Source of the DNA: Woeseiaceae bacterium
GTDB lineage: Bacteria; Pseudomonadota; Gammaproteobacteria; Steroidobacterales; Woeseiaceae
Length of the DNA stretch: 64,000 nucleotides
Reading direction: 5' to 3'
Assembly: GCA_028277185.1 (NCBI GenBank)
Contig: JANQGQ010000012.1
Span: forward strand, 124,001-188,000
Made by a program: the position numbers and the translations under genes. How positions within the stretch are numbered: position 1 is the first letter of the stretch; each line of letters begins with the position of its first letter. The notes beneath the pieces are model-generated. The model saw nothing but the letters and a program-made list of their open reading frames with translations, ran no database searches and had not been told where the DNA came from. Below, piece after piece: positions 36,467 through 46,244 of the stretch.

Positions 36467-38731
36467 TCAGAAGTCGAACGTCGTACGAACGCCGATCTGC
36501 CGGCCGCGGCTTGGCGTGATCTGGACACCCTGTCCGAAGGTCGAGAACTGCGTGAGGTTGCTGACCCGAATCGGCGTTTCGTCATCAAAAACGTTCTTCC
36601 CGAACAACTCGACACGCCACTGCTCGTTTTGCAGGCCTATACGCATGTTAACGCGGGTAGAGTCGCCGGTTTCGGCGAGGTTCGCTTCGTCGCCGTACAG
36701 CGAGGAGCGGTAGGATACGTCGCCGTCGACGTAGACGCCGAGGTTGTAGAACGCTGCGGGCCACTCATAGCGTCCGAAGAGCGCGCCGGTCCACTCGGGT
36801 ACCTGCGACGGACGGTTGCCGGCCACCGCCGTCGGATCCGTGGTGCCGAGCAAGCGGGAGGAGGAAATCGTGACGCCTTCGTCCAGTTCCGAATCCACGT
36901 AGCCTACGTTGAAGCCGAGCGATGCCTGCTCGACAGGCAGGAACTGCAGGGACAGCTCGAGCCCTCTGACGGTTTGCGAGCCGGCATCTTCGAGAAACGA
37001 CACCGGAATGCCGCCCGGCGGCTCGAAGGTCGAGCGCGTGGTCAGGTTGGGTACGTCGCTGAAGAAGACCGCGGCTTCACCGATCACGTTGCCGCCCGGG
37101 GATGCGAACTTCGCGCCAAACTCGATAGTCTCTATTTCCTCTTCGTTGAAGACTGCAAGCTCCGGCGGCAATGCCGGGTTGGTGTTGAAGCCGCCGGGGC
37201 GATTGCCTTCGGCCCAGTACCCGTACAGGTTCAGATTTTCACTGACGGCATACTTGACCGAGAAACGGGGCAGGAAGGCATCGAACGTCTTCCTCGAGAC
37301 GCCGCCCGCGTTGTCGATTACAAGCGGTTGCCCGGTGGCGGGGTCCAGGACCTCGATATCCGATTCCTGGTAGCGGGCCTCGGCAGTGACGGTCAGCGCA
37401 TCGGTGAACGCGTACTCGATGGAACCGAAGACCGCTGTTATCTCCTCGTTGCGCTCGCGCTCGGGCTCGAAGTTGGACGGACCGGGGAAGTCCCGACCGG
37501 TCTGTTGTTCGAAGTCCAGGTAGTAAGCACCGAACAACCACTGTACGGCCGCGTCATCGGCCGACTGCAGGCGGAGTTCCTGCGAGAAATCCCGGTAGTC
37601 CCGATAGTTGTTGACCTGAGCGGTATCCACCCCGCCGAACACGAAGATCTTGACGGGTTCGAAGTCGATATCGAAGGATCGATCCGAGGTTTCGTCGTTA
37701 AAGGCGGTGATCGAGGTGAGCGTGACGTCGTCGTTCGACCAGGTGGCTGACAAGCTGGTGCGGATCAGGTCGCGGCGCAGGCCCGGGTCCGGTAGCTCGT
37801 CGACGTTCAGACCGAGCAGCGATTCGTCGAAATCGACCTCACCGCAGATGTAGTTGGTCGCCGGGATCGTGTCGCCGAAAGCGGGACCGCAGTTGTGGGA
37901 TTCGGTGCCGAGCAGCAAGGTAGCGGCGAGTTCGTCCTGATCTTCCGTGTAGGCAACGCGGGCGACGATATCGAGCTGATCGGTAGGGGTGAGGTATAGC
38001 GCAGCGGTAAAACTCGTGCTCTCCTGAGCGCCGAGGTCCTCGCCCGGGTCGGCCGTCACCGCGCTCCATTCACTTCCGTACTGGTAGTAGCGCGCGCCGA
38101 GACGAAAGCGGGCCAGATCGCCTTCCCCTATCGGTCCGGAGACCGATGCGGAGAGCTCGTACTCGTCATCGCTGGCGCCCGAGACGTCGACCCTCCCTTC
38201 GAATTCTTCGGTGGGCTCCTTGGTGACGTAGTTGATCGCGCCTGAGAACGTGGCCCGCCCGAACAGCGTGCTCTGCGGGCCGCGAAGTACCTCGATTCGT
38301 TCGATATCGCTGAATCCCAGGGTTGAAATCGATCCGGTAACGTAGACGCCGTCGACGAAGAACGATGCGGCCTGGCGGGTGTTGTCGAGCAAATCCGACG
38401 TGATGCCGCGAATGGTCGGGGCATCGATGTAGCGTTGTCCGAGGTCGACGTAGGTGAAGTTGGGCGTGAGACGCGACAGCTCGGTTACCGACTGCAGGTG
38501 ACGATTGCTGATGTCAGCGGCGCTGAACGTGGTCAGCGACAGCGGAACTTCCAGCACGCTTTCCTCGCGCTTCCGCGCCGTAACGGTAATCACTTCAAGG
38601 GGGGACGAATCCGCCCGCTCTGAATGTCCAGGGGTTTGTGCAAACAGAGCGGGCGGGGTGACGCAGAGCCCGAGAGCGATGACGCATCCGAACAGCAATA
38701 AGTGTGAAGGTCTCTCGGTGGTATGACTCAT
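36467..38731 (-). CDS. TonB-dependent outer-membrane receptor
   Basis: 754 residues with signal peptide ('LLLFGCVIALGLCVTPPALFA'). The TonB box region 'LEVITVTARKREESVLEVP' is followed by the plug domain ('SVTELSRLTPNFTYVDLG', 'FFVDGVYVTGS', 'RIEVLRGPQSTLFGRATFSGAINYVTKEP') and a long beta-barrel ending 'PSRGRQIGVRTTFDF' with the terminal aromatic residue. This is the IroN/FecA-like 'TonB receptor, catabolic' class typical of uptake of large or hydrophobic organic molecules rather than siderophores. It is first in the operon with tannase and SDR. Its promoter region carries the same element as the main catabolic operons. Confidence 0.95.
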   Translation of the reverse strand: MSHTTERPSHLLLFGCVIALGLCVTPPALFAQTPGHSERADSSPLEVITVTARKREESVLEVPLSLTTFSAADISNRHLQSVTELSRLTPNFTYVDLGQRYIDAPTIRGITSDLLDNTRQAASFFVDGVYVTGSISTLGFSDIERIEVLRGPQSTLFGRATFSGAINYVTKEPTEEFEGRVDVSGASDDEYELSASVSGPIGEGDLARFRLGARYYQYGSEWSAVTADPGEDLGAQESTSFTAALYLTPTDQLDIVARVAYTEDQDELAATLLLGTESHNCGPAFGDTIPATNYICGEVDFDESLLGLNVDELPDPGLRRDLIRTSLSATWSNDDVTLTSITAFNDETSDRSFDIDFEPVKIFVFGGVDTAQVNNYRDYRDFSQELRLQSADDAAVQWLFGAYYLDFEQQTGRDFPGPSNFEPERERNEEITAVFGSIEYAFTDALTVTAEARYQESDIEVLDPATGQPLVIDNAGGVSRKTFDAFLPRFSVKYAVSENLNLYGYWAEGNRPGGFNTNPALPPELAVFNEEEIETIEFGAKFASPGGNVIGEAAVFFSDVPNLTTRSTFEPPGGIPVSFLEDAGSQTVRGLELSLQFLPVEQASLGFNVGYVDSELDEGVTISSSRLLGTTDPTAVAGNRPSQVPEWTGALFGRYEWPAAFYNLGVYVDGDVSYRSSLYGDEANLAETGDSTRVNMRIGLQNEQWRVELFGKNVFDDETPIRVSNLTQFSTFGQGVQITPSRGRQIGVRTTFDF

Positions 38732-38792
38732 TTGCGTCCCCCTTTCTGCGTCACAGCCACAACATACAGGTGATCAGTTTTCAAAAGCAAGA

Positions 38793-38830
38793 TATAATAA
38801 TTCACAGATATGAAAGTAATGCCAAGCCTC
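38793..38830. promoter_or_regulatory. Divergent promoter region with shared regulatory element (copy A)
   Basis: TATAAT at 38793-38798 is a consensus -10 for the rightward aldehyde dehydrogenase gene; the -35 is weak. Directly after it, TTCACA-N3-ATGAAA at 38801-38815, then GTA and CCAAG, matches 48862-48892 almost throughout. It overlaps the expected transcription start of the ALDH gene, a good place for a repressor. Confidence 0.55.
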
Positions 38831-38846
38831 AGAGTGGTGTAATTCC

Positions 38847-40307
38847 TTGAGTCAAAAAGAAATAGCGGTGCGAAACCCCGCGACCGGGGAGATCGATTTC
38901 GAGTTCGAGCCGACAACGGCCGAAGCGCTGGAACAAAGCAGCAAACGCCTGCGCGCAGGCCAGCGAACGTGGCACCGGATGGCCATTGCCGAGCGGGTCG
39001 ACGTCTTGCGCGAATTCTTGAGCGAGGTCGACAAGCGATACGACGCTCTGTTCAGCGCACTGGCTGCCGATACCGGACGCCTCAGGCTGAGCGAAACGGA
39101 GCTGGCCGGCATCCGCCACAAAGTCGAGCGGGACGGAGCGGCTGCCGGTCGCCTCGTCGACCAATGGGCGGCCGACGAGGCGTGCCTCGGCGCGTACCGA
39201 AGCATGCGGCTCATCGAGCCTTACGCACTGGTCGGCAACATCTCGCCATGGAATTTCCCGGTGACGCTCTCCTTCCTGGACAGCATCCCGGCATTGCTGA
39301 TGGGCTGTGCGGTCATCGTCAAGCCGAGCGAAGTGACGCCCCGGTTCGCGGGGCCGATGCGGGACGCCGTTCAGGCCACGCCGGTACTCCGCGACGTCTT
39401 CGACTTTGTCCTGGGTGGAGCGGACACCGGACGGGCGCTGATCGACCGCGTGGATTTTCTGTGTTTTACCGGCAGCGTCGACACGGGCAAACGCGTCTAT
39501 CGTGCCGCTGCCGAGCGCTTCATTCCCGTAGGCCTCGAGATGGGCGGCAAGGATGCCGCGATCGTCCTGCCCGATGTGGATATCGAGCGGACGGCCGAAT
39601 CGCTGATTGTCGGGGCGGCCGTGGCGTCCGGTCAGATCTGCACGTCGCTGGAGCGGTTTTACGTGGCTGAGGAGATCCACGACGAACTCGTCGAGGCGTT
39701 GCGTGAAGTGGCCACGCGGGCCCGGATGACCTGCGACGACGATGACGGTCTGCTGACTCCTTTTATTCACGCACCCCAGGCCGATATCTATTCGGGCCAG
39801 ATCGCGGACGCCGTTTCCCGCGGCGCCACTCTGCATGCAGGCGGCAAGGTCGTGGATCGGGGCGGCTTGTGGCCGGAGATCGCCGTCCTGTCCCGGGTTG
39901 ACCACGAGGCGCAAGTGATGCGCGAGGAGAGCTTTGCGCCAATTCTGCCCGTCATGCCGTTCACCGACGACGATCAGGCCGTCGAACTCGCCAACAACTC
40001 CTGCTATGGCCTGTCCGCGGCGGTCTATGGGCGGGATCTGGAGCGTGCCGCCCGGATCGGCTCGCGTCTTCGCTGCGGCGCGGTCTCGCTTAACCGATCG
40101 CGCGCGCACATCGTGATGCGTCAGTACGAGCAGGAGCCGCACGGACTGTCCGGTCTCGGGCGAAGCCGCGTAGGCGTCGACGGATTGAATCGCTTCGTGC
40201 GGCGATCGGCGCAGGTGGAGGCGGGTTTCGAGGAGATGGCCGAAGAGGAGGCTCCGATGACGGCGCGGATACTGCCTAAGCCGTCAGTCGCAGACGCTCC
40301 AGCCTGA
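38847..40307 (+). CDS. NAD(P)-dependent aldehyde dehydrogenase
   Basis: 486 residues from TTG at 38847; the N-terminus 'MSQKEIAVRNPATGEIDFEF' is normal for the family, so TTG is accepted (a GTG eight codons on is possible). It oxidises an aldehyde to the acid. Key residues are present: 'ISPWNFPVTLSFLDSIPAL', 'VIVKPSEVTP', the general-base glutamate in 'GLEMGGKDA' (near residue 231) and the nucleophilic cysteine in 'ASGQICTSLERFYV' (near 264). The C-terminus is longer than usual by about 20 residues. It overlaps the convergent solute-binding protein gene by 32 bp and diverges from the TonB receptor. Confidence 0.93.
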   Translation: MSQKEIAVRNPATGEIDFEFEPTTAEALEQSSKRLRAGQRTWHRMAIAERVDVLREFLSEVDKRYDALFSALAADTGRLRLSETELAGIRHKVERDGAAAGRLVDQWAADEACLGAYRSMRLIEPYALVGNISPWNFPVTLSFLDSIPALLMGCAVIVKPSEVTPRFAGPMRDAVQATPVLRDVFDFVLGGADTGRALIDRVDFLCFTGSVDTGKRVYRAAAERFIPVGLEMGGKDAAIVLPDVDIERTAESLIVGAAVASGQICTSLERFYVAEEIHDELVEALREVATRARMTCDDDDGLLTPFIHAPQADIYSGQIADAVSRGATLHAGGKVVDRGGLWPEIAVLSRVDHEAQVMREESFAPILPVMPFTDDDQAVELANNSCYGLSAAVYGRDLERAARIGSRLRCGAVSLNRSRAHIVMRQYEQEPHGLSGLGRSRVGVDGLNRFVRRSAQVEAGFEEMAEEEAPMTARILPKPSVADAPA

Positions 40308-41778
40308 TTTCCGCCCTGGTCGCCGTCCACCCTTGCAGACCGGGCCCGATCGCGTCGAAGGTCGGTTCCTGCCAAAGGTATAGCGCACCGTAAGCCTCGC
40401 GGTGGGCGGCCAGCGCCCGTTCGGTCAGGCGTCGTCGCTCTGCCCGCTCAGTCGAACGCCGGGCGGCGTCGACGATGGAATCGACTTCCGGGTGACACTG
40501 CCACGGCGCGATCCAGTCGCAGGAAGCCAGCCGGAAGCTGCGCAGCGAATCGAAGCCGCCGGTTCTGAGCGCGAACAGATCGCCAGGCCAGTCGCCGCGA
40601 TACAGGTGTTCGCGGATCGTCGCCGGCGGCACGCGTTTGATCGTCAGGGTCACGCCCACCGTCCTCAGATCTGCCGCAATTTGTTGAAAGACGGCCGAGT
40701 CCGCCGCCGATGCCCCGACCGCGGCCACGAGACTGATCGGGAGACCGGCGCCGAAACCCGCATCGTCGAGCAGGGCGCGGGCTCTTTCCGGCGCATACGG
40801 GATCGCCTTGAGCTCCGGATGTCTGCCGAAGCCGTCGTCCGACGACAGCTGATTGGCCGGCGACGTGCGGCCGAGCAGGAAGGCATCGATGAGCTTCTGG
40901 CGGTCGACCGCGAGGTTCAGCGCTTCGCGGACCCGCCGGTCCGCAAGCGGTCCGTCTTCCCGCTCGACGAAAAAGAACACGAGGACGCTGGTCGACATGC
41001 GCGGCATCAACCGGCCCCCGCGCGACGCGAGCGCGGCCCGGTCGTCCGGCGCAATCTCCAATGCGGCGTGTGCCGTCTGCGAGAGTACGGCCTGCAGTCG
41101 CGCCGTTCGGTCCGGGGTTCGCAGGAGCTCGACACGTTCGCTCAGCGGCGAGCGCCACGGATGCGGTTGCGCGACGAGCTTCATGGCGTTGCCGCTATAG
41201 GCGTCGAGCGCGAACGGTCCGCTGCCGACGGGCCGGGTGGAGAACGCTCCCGGCCCCAAAGTCTCGTACGCGCGGGCCTCGGGAATCCGAAAGTAACTCA
41301 GCAGGGCCGGCAGCAGCGGCTCGGGCTGTTCGAGCCGGATCACGAGCGAACGTGAATCCGTCGCGCGCATCTCCCTGACTCGCGTCAGATCCGAGCCAAT
41401 CGACGTGCGCCGCCCCCGCGGCGTCTTGAGGAGCTTAAACGCTGCCGCGACCGCGTGGGCATCCAGCGGCCGGCCGTTCGAAAAGCGGGCGCCGGTTCGC
41501 AGATGAAAGCGCCACTGCCGCGGGTCCTCCTGCGTCCACTCGCTTGCAAGCGCGGGTGAGGCTTCACCGCTGGCTTCCAGAACCGTCAGAGCATCGTAGA
41601 GGTTGTCGAGCAGCAGCGTGTCGGGCAGCGTCAGGCCCGTAAAGGGATCCGCAAGCGCCGGTGAAAATTGCGGCGTGGCGATCCGGATCGCGCCGTCGTC
41701 GGCACGCTGGCAGCCGGCAAGCATTGCGCCCGACAGCATGGCAAGCGCGGTTCGCCGGCTGATGCGGGGCGGGTTCAC
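40276..41778 (-). CDS. Peptide-type ABC transporter solute-binding lipoprotein
   Basis: 500 residues from GTG at 41778, which overlaps the stop of the ATPase gene (GTGA). The N-terminus has two arginines and a lipobox ('ISRRTALAMLSGAMLAGC'), so it is a lipoprotein, possibly Tat-exported. The body is SBP_bac_5 (DppA/OppA type): 'LLDNLYDALTVLEASGEASP', 'WRFHLRTGARFSNGRPLDAH', 'VREALNLAVDRQKLIDAFLLG' and 'TIKRVPPATIREHLYRGDWP'. Such proteins bind peptides, but related ones bind opines, nickel chelates, heme or sugars. It is the last gene of an eight-gene operon; with no peptidase in the operon, the ligand may be a non-peptide. Confidence 0.92.
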   Translation of the reverse strand: MNPPRISRRTALAMLSGAMLAGCQRADDGAIRIATPQFSPALADPFTGLTLPDTLLLDNLYDALTVLEASGEASPALASEWTQEDPRQWRFHLRTGARFSNGRPLDAHAVAAAFKLLKTPRGRRTSIGSDLTRVREMRATDSRSLVIRLEQPEPLLPALLSYFRIPEARAYETLGPGAFSTRPVGSGPFALDAYSGNAMKLVAQPHPWRSPLSERVELLRTPDRTARLQAVLSQTAHAALEIAPDDRAALASRGGRLMPRMSTSVLVFFFVEREDGPLADRRVREALNLAVDRQKLIDAFLLGRTSPANQLSSDDGFGRHPELKAIPYAPERARALLDDAGFGAGLPISLVAAVGASAADSAVFQQIAADLRTVGVTLTIKRVPPATIREHLYRGDWPGDLFALRTGGFDSLRSFRLASCDWIAPWQCHPEVDSIVDAARRSTERAERRRLTERALAAHREAYGALYLWQEPTFDAIGPGLQGWTATRAEIRLERLRLTA

Positions 41779-43502
41779 AACGGGTTCCAGCACGCGTGTG
41801 CGCGGTCGTCCGCGATGTTTGTCAATGACGGCGTTTCCCGCCGGCAGCGCTCGATAGCGGCCGGGCACCGGCCGGCAAATGCACAGCCAACGCGTTCTCC
41901 CACCGGGGACGGCGTCTCGCCGCGCGGGGCGACGCCTTCGCGTGAGGCAGCCACGAGCGCGGCCGTATAGCGGTGCTTCGGATCGTCAATCACCTGCGTG
42001 GCCGGTCCGATCTCGACGATTTCGCCGAGGTACATCACCGCCGTGCGGTCGGCGACGTGGCCGACCAGCTCCAGATCGTGGCTGACCATCACGAGAGTGA
42101 AGCGGCTTTGCCGTCTGAGTTCGAGCAGGAGCTCGACGATGCGTTTTTGTATCGTTCGATCGAGTGCGGAGAGCGGTTCGTCGGCAATCAGTACTTCCGG
42201 TTGTGCAGCCAACGCGCGCGCGATTGCGATCCGCTGCCGCTGGCCGCCCGAGAAGGCACTCGGGCGACGTTGGTGCATTGCCGCCGGGATGCCCACCCGC
42301 TCCAGAACCCGGGCGGCTTCGCGCCCGGCCGGGCCTCGGGAGGCACCCGACACGCGAAGCGGTTCCGCGACGCTGCGGATCGCGCTCCAGTGGGGATCCA
42401 GGCTGCTGTACGGGTCCTGAAACACGAACTGGATCTTGCTCCGAAGGCGCGCCCGGTCCGCCGCCGTATTCGCGACGGGTACGCCGTCAACCAGCAGAGA
42501 GCCCCGATCCGGCTTCACGAGCCCGACCATGGACTTCGCCAACGTGGATTTCCCGCAGCCGCTCTCGCCCACGATCGCCAGGATCTCGCCGTCGACGACG
42601 CTGAGCGACACGGACCGTAGAGCGTGCAGCCACGATTTCCCGACGGCATAGCGCTTCGAGATCCGCTCGACGGCAAGCGGCGCCGGTTCGGCGGCCGTGG
42701 CCGACGAATCCAATAGCGCTTCCGTATTCGTCGCGCCCGGCGTCGCGGCGACCAGTTCCCGGCCGTACTCGCTCCGGGGAGCGTTCAGCATGTCCGGTAA
42801 GGCGCCGGTTTCCACGATCCTGCCGTGCCGCATCAGGATGGCGCGATTGCACAGCCGGGCAGCGGCGACGAGATCGTGGGTGATGAAGATCAGCGTCTTG
42901 TTCCGACTGCGCTCGCGCAGCAGTTCGAGAATCTGCGCCTGAATCGTGGCGTCCAGCGCCGTCGTCGGCTCGTCGGCGATCAGCAGGTCCGGATCGTTGA
43001 TCAGCGCCAGTGCGATCATGCAGCGCTGCCGCAGACCGCCGGACAGCTGGTGCGGATAGGCATCGAAACGGTCTTCGGCGGATGGGACGCCCAGGTCGTC
43101 GAGGAGATCGATCGCCCTGTTTCTGGCGGCTTCGGGCGTCAGCCCGGAGTGACGCACCGCGCTCTCGATGAGGATCGAGCCGACCGTGCGTACGGGGTTG
43201 AAGCTTGCAAGCGCATCCTGAAAGACGATACCGATACGCTTGCCTCGCAAGTCCCGAAGTCCGGCAGGGTCAAGCTGATCGACACGCTTCGCATCGACGC
43301 GAATGTCGCCAGCCCGCTCTGCGCCTCCCGGCAGCAAACGGAGTATCGACAAAGCCGTCAGCGTCTTGCCGGAGCCGCTCTCGCCGATCAGCGCGACGCG
43401 GTCCCCGCGGTCGACGCTGAAGGAGACGTCCTCGACGGCCGGCGTCGCCGCCGCATCGAAGCGCACACTCAGCTTGTCGACGGTGACAAAGGTCTGCGTC
43501 AT
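41775..43502 (-). CDS. ABC transporter, two fused ATP-binding domains (DppD-DppF type)
   Basis: 575 residues. Two complete NBDs in one chain: the first with Walker A '[15 protein letters not shown]' (near residue 40), signature '[15 protein letters not shown]' and Walker B '[12 protein letters not shown]'; the second with Walker A '[18 protein letters not shown]' (near 315), signature '[15 protein letters not shown]' and '[12 protein letters not shown]'. The DppF-type C-terminal extension holds a cysteine group ('[15 protein letters not shown]') as in oligopeptide transporters with Fe-S or zinc-binding tails. Domain fusion is known in GsiA/YejF-like systems. It overlaps both neighbours by 4 bp (ATGA and GTGA). 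Confidence 0.95.
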   Translation of the reverse strand: MTQTFVTVDKLSVRFDAAATPAVEDVSFSVDRGDRVALIGESGSGKTLTALSILRLLPGGAERAGDIRVDAKRVDQLDPAGLRDLRGKRIGIVFQDALASFNPVRTVGSILIESAVRHSGLTPEAARNRAIDLLDDLGVPSAEDRFDAYPHQLSGGLRQRCMIALALINDPDLLIADEPTTALDATIQAQILELLRERSRNKTLIFITHDLVAAARLCNRAILMRHGRIVETGALPDMLNAPRSEYGRELVAATPGATNTEALLDSSATAAEPAPLAVERISKRYAVGKSWLHALRSVSLSVVDGEILAIVGESGCGKSTLAKSMVGLVKPDRGSLLVDGVPVANTAADRARLRSKIQFVFQDPYSSLDPHWSAIRSVAEPLRVSGASRGPAGREAARVLERVGIPAAMHQRRPSAFSGGQRQRIAIARALAAQPEVLIADEPLSALDRTIQKRIVELLLELRRQSRFTLVMVSHDLELVGHVADRTAVMYLGEIVEIGPATQVIDDPKHRYTAALVAASREGVAPRGETPSPVGERVGCAFAGRCPAAIERCRRETPSLTNIADDRAHACWNPL

Positions 43503-44320
43503 GTCCGCCGCTCACGAAAGCGGGATGCCAGACCGTCGCCGATCAGGTTGGCGGCGATGACCGACACGACGATGGCGGCGGCCGGCGCCAGCAGCATCCA
43601 CGGCGCCGAGAATACGTACGGCCGTGCATCGGCCATCATGTTGCCCCAGGTCGGCGCGCCGAGCGGTGCGGCGAGGCCCAGAAACGAGAGGGCTCCCTCG
43701 GCGATGAGCATGTCGGCGAAATGGAATGCTGCCATCACGAGCAACGTCGGTCTGAGTGCGGGCAGATAGTGGAACATCACGATGCGCAGCCGGGTCTCGC
43801 CGACCAGCCGCGAAGCGGCCACGTAGTCGCGTGCCTTGAGGCTCAGGGTCTCGGCGAGAATTACGCGCGTGAAGATCGGCCAGGTGATGAGGCCGAGCGT
43901 CACCACGATGGGCAGCCAACCCTGACCGATGACGGCAATCACGATGATGGCAATGATGAGGCCGGGCATCGTGATCACCGAGTTCACGGCGAGTTCGATG
44001 GCGAGTGCGACCTTGCCGCCCAGCTCGGCAGCTACCAGCGCCAGCGACGTTCCGATGAGCAGCGCCAGAAACGTCGCCGCAAGCGCGGCGCACAGGGACC
44101 ATGCGGTACCGGCCAGCGTGCGAACCAACACGTCGCGCCCGAGTTGATCGGTGCCGAGCATCGCCCCGAAGCCGGGCGCTGCCAGCCGATTGTCCAGATT
44201 ACCCGACGACGGGTCGGCACCGCCGACGAAGACAACGGCGATGCTCGTCGTCATCATCAACAACACCAGGCCGGCGCCACCGCGGAGCATGAGATTGGCG
44301 GCAGCCGAACCCGCCGCCAC
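43499..44320 (-). CDS. ABC transporter permease (DppC type)
   Basis: 273 residues from GTG at 44320, sharing a G with the TAG stop of the other permease (TAGTG). About six membrane helices. The permease domain has 'LGTDQLGRDVLVRTLAGTAWSL', the EAA-type loop 'DYVAASRLVGETRLRIVMFHYLPAL' that docks on the ATPase, and 'EGALSFLGLAAPLGAPTWGNMM', all DppC-typical. The same frame continues upstream through the neighbouring gene, but that part is a shadow of DppB. It overlaps the ATPase gene by 4 bp. Confidence 0.92.
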   Translation of the reverse strand: MAAGSAAANLMLRGGAGLVLLMMTTSIAVVFVGGADPSSGNLDNRLAAPGFGAMLGTDQLGRDVLVRTLAGTAWSLCAALAATFLALLIGTSLALVAAELGGKVALAIELAVNSVITMPGLIIAIIVIAVIGQGWLPIVVTLGLITWPIFTRVILAETLSLKARDYVAASRLVGETRLRIVMFHYLPALRPTLLVMAAFHFADMLIAEGALSFLGLAAPLGAPTWGNMMADARPYVFSAPWMLLAPAAAIVVSVIAANLIGDGLASRFRERRT

Positions 44321-45294
44321 TAGACTGCCTCCGCGGCGTCGCGCGCGCGTGGGTCCAACGCCGCTACCGCGACATCGGCCAGCACGTTGGCGAGGAAGAC
44401 GAGCAGGGCAACGACGATCGCGATGGCCTGGATAACGGGAAAATCGAGCACTTGCGCCGACGTCAGGAGCAATGTCCCGGCACCTGGCCAGCCAAAGATC
44501 GTTTCGGTCACGGTTGCACCTGACAACAGCAGCGCGGCCTGTGCGCCCAACAGGGCAACCGAGCCCACCATGGCATTGGGCAAAACGTGCCGAAACAGAA
44601 CTTCGCGTTCCGTAGCGCCTATGGCGACCGCGGTTCGCACATAGTCTTCCTGGTAGGCTTCCCTGACGCTCGAGGCAATGAGCCGCGTCTGCTTGGGCAG
44701 CAGAAACATCGCCAGTGTAGCCACCGGCAATACGTAGGAAGCGGCACCGTAGGCGCCCATGGACGGCAGCCATGCCAGCTCGATGGCGAACAGCTGGATC
44801 AGGAGCAGTCCCGCGACGAATCCCGGCGTTCCCTGCAGGATGAAAACCAGACCCGACATCAGCCGTCTTGCACGGCTGGTGCCCGAGCCCAGCCACGCGC
44901 CCAGACCGATGGCGCAAACAAAGGCCAAGAGCAGCGCCGGCAGTGCAAGCGCAAGCGTGGCGGGCAAGGCTTCGAGGACGACCGTGAGAGCCGGCTGCCC
45001 GGAGGCAAGCGATACCCCGAAATCGCCCCTGAACAGGTGAGAGAGGTACGAGGCGTACTGGACGATGAGCGGCCGGTCCAGGCCGTACTCGGCACGAATT
45101 GCCGCCAGTTGCTCCGCGCTGGCGTCCGGGCCGGCCAGCATGGCCGACGGGTCGCCGGTCAGTCGCAGCAGGAAGAACAGTGCCGAAGTGACCACGAGAA
45201 CGAGCACGCCGATTCGCGCCAGCTCGCGGCCTGCCCGGGCGAGCGCCGCCCCGCCCACGCCCGGGCGCCGCCGCGTTTCCCCCGCCGCCGGCAT
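44320..45294 (-). CDS. ABC transporter permease (DppB type)
   Basis: 324 residues. 'IGVLVLVVTSALFFLLRLTGDP' is the typical first helix of DppB/OppB, followed by 'AAIRAEYGLDRPLIVQYASYL' and 'GDFGVSLASGQPALTVVLEALPATL' (family signature), and an EAA-type loop 'YVRTAVAIGATEREVLFRHVLPNAM'. It forms the channel with the DppC-type subunit. Its ATG overlaps the FGE-like gene stop (TGATG) and its stop overlaps the dppC-type start, so the import subunits are translated in one run. Confidence 0.93.
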   Translation of the reverse strand: MPAAGETRRRPGVGGAALARAGRELARIGVLVLVVTSALFFLLRLTGDPSAMLAGPDASAEQLAAIRAEYGLDRPLIVQYASYLSHLFRGDFGVSLASGQPALTVVLEALPATLALALPALLLAFVCAIGLGAWLGSGTSRARRLMSGLVFILQGTPGFVAGLLLIQLFAIELAWLPSMGAYGAASYVLPVATLAMFLLPKQTRLIASSVREAYQEDYVRTAVAIGATEREVLFRHVLPNAMVGSVALLGAQAALLLSGATVTETIFGWPGAGTLLLTSAQVLDFPVIQAIAIVVALLVFLANVLADVAVAALDPRARDAAEAV

Positions 45295-46244
45295 CAGCGA
45301 GCGGCGGCCGGAGTCCGGACTTCACGCACTAATCGGAAACCCAGGTGATACATGCGGTTCCGGCTTGGAACGCTGGAGCGGTTGGTGATGTGGCTGTAGC
45401 GCGGGCCGGTGTGCCAGGAGCCGCCGCGAATGACGTGCCGATTGCAGCCTGCATCGATTCGGGCCGCCCCATCGCCGCTGCTGCCCGCGTAGGGCGGTGT
45501 CGCTCCGCTGTCGCCCGCTACGCAGTCGGCGACCCACTCCCAGGCGTTGCCCACGGTGTCGAAGAGACCGAAGCCGTTGGCACGATAGCTCATGACCGGC
45601 GCCGTGAACACGTGGCCGTCCGGGCACATCGCCGTATGCTCGGCGATCGTGTCGTACATCGCCGGCGCGCCGAAGTAGTGACGGCCGTCGTGGTGTGCGG
45701 CCGCGCGATCCAGATCGGAGATGTTCGCGACGGCACAGCTGGTCTCGCCGGCCCGCCAGGCGTAGCGCGACGTGGAGTCCGCGCGGGCGGCGTACTCCCA
45801 CTCCGCTTCGGAAGGCAGCCGATGCGGGATACCCGTCTCCCGACTCAGCCACTCGGCATAGGCTTGAGCATCGAGCGCACTGACGCACACGACCGGGTGC
45901 GCGTCCGACTGGTCGAAGCCAGGCTGCGAAAAGTGGCGGTATGGATCGTCGACCCCGCCCTCGGGCGTGTAGTAGCGACAGGGCCCGTCGACGGTGTAGC
46001 CGGACGCCTCGGCAAAACTCGAGAACTGACCCACGGTGACCTCATGAGCCATGATCTCGTAGGCCGCCCGAAAGACCACGGTGTGCACGGGTTGCTCGTC
46101 GGCATCGCCGTCCGCGGAGCCCATCGCAAAACTCCCGGGCTCGATGAGCACGAACCTGTCCGGTATTTCGGCGATCGCATCGGCGCCGACCGTCAGCCAC
46201 AGCAGCGCGGCGAGTCCGCGCACGATTCGTGTTTGACCGATCAC
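45294..46244 (-). CDS. FGE/SUMF1-domain protein lacking the catalytic cysteines
   Basis: 316 residues with a signal peptide (cleavage after 'GADAIA'). The body is a formylglycine-generating-enzyme (FGE-sulfatase) domain: 'FVLIEPGSFAMGSADGDADEQP', 'YEIMAHEVTVGQFSSF', 'PVVCVSALDAQAYAEWLS', 'RLPSEAEWEYAARA', 'FGLFDTVGNAWEWVADC' and 'VIRGGSWHTGPRYSHITNRS', ending 'LGFRLVRE'. In true FGEs the segment after RGGS(F/W/Y) has two copper-binding cysteines; here those positions are Thr and Ser. It therefore cannot use the known oxygenase chemistry, and may be a binding or other non-catalytic variant. Several other cysteines could form disulfides. It lies within the ABC importer operon and overlaps IclR by 4 bp. 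Confidence 0.88.
   Translation of the reverse strand: MIGQTRIVRGLAALLWLTVGADAIAEIPDRFVLIEPGSFAMGSADGDADEQPVHTVVFRAAYEIMAHEVTVGQFSSFAEASGYTVDGPCRYYTPEGGVDDPYRHFSQPGFDQSDAHPVVCVSALDAQAYAEWLSRETGIPHRLPSEAEWEYAARADSTSRYAWRAGETSCAVANISDLDRAAAHHDGRHYFGAPAMYDTIAEHTAMCPDGHVFTAPVMSYRANGFGLFDTVGNAWEWVADCVAGDSGATPPYAGSSGDGAARIDAGCNRHVIRGGSWHTGPRYSHITNRSSVPSRNRMYHLGFRLVREVRTPAAAR

Noticed and set aside
43499..45325. A 608-codon minus-strand frame suggesting fused permeases
   Set aside because: The N-terminal half is a shadow of the DppB-type gene, which is in another frame with a proper start. The DppC-type gene begins at GTG 44320.
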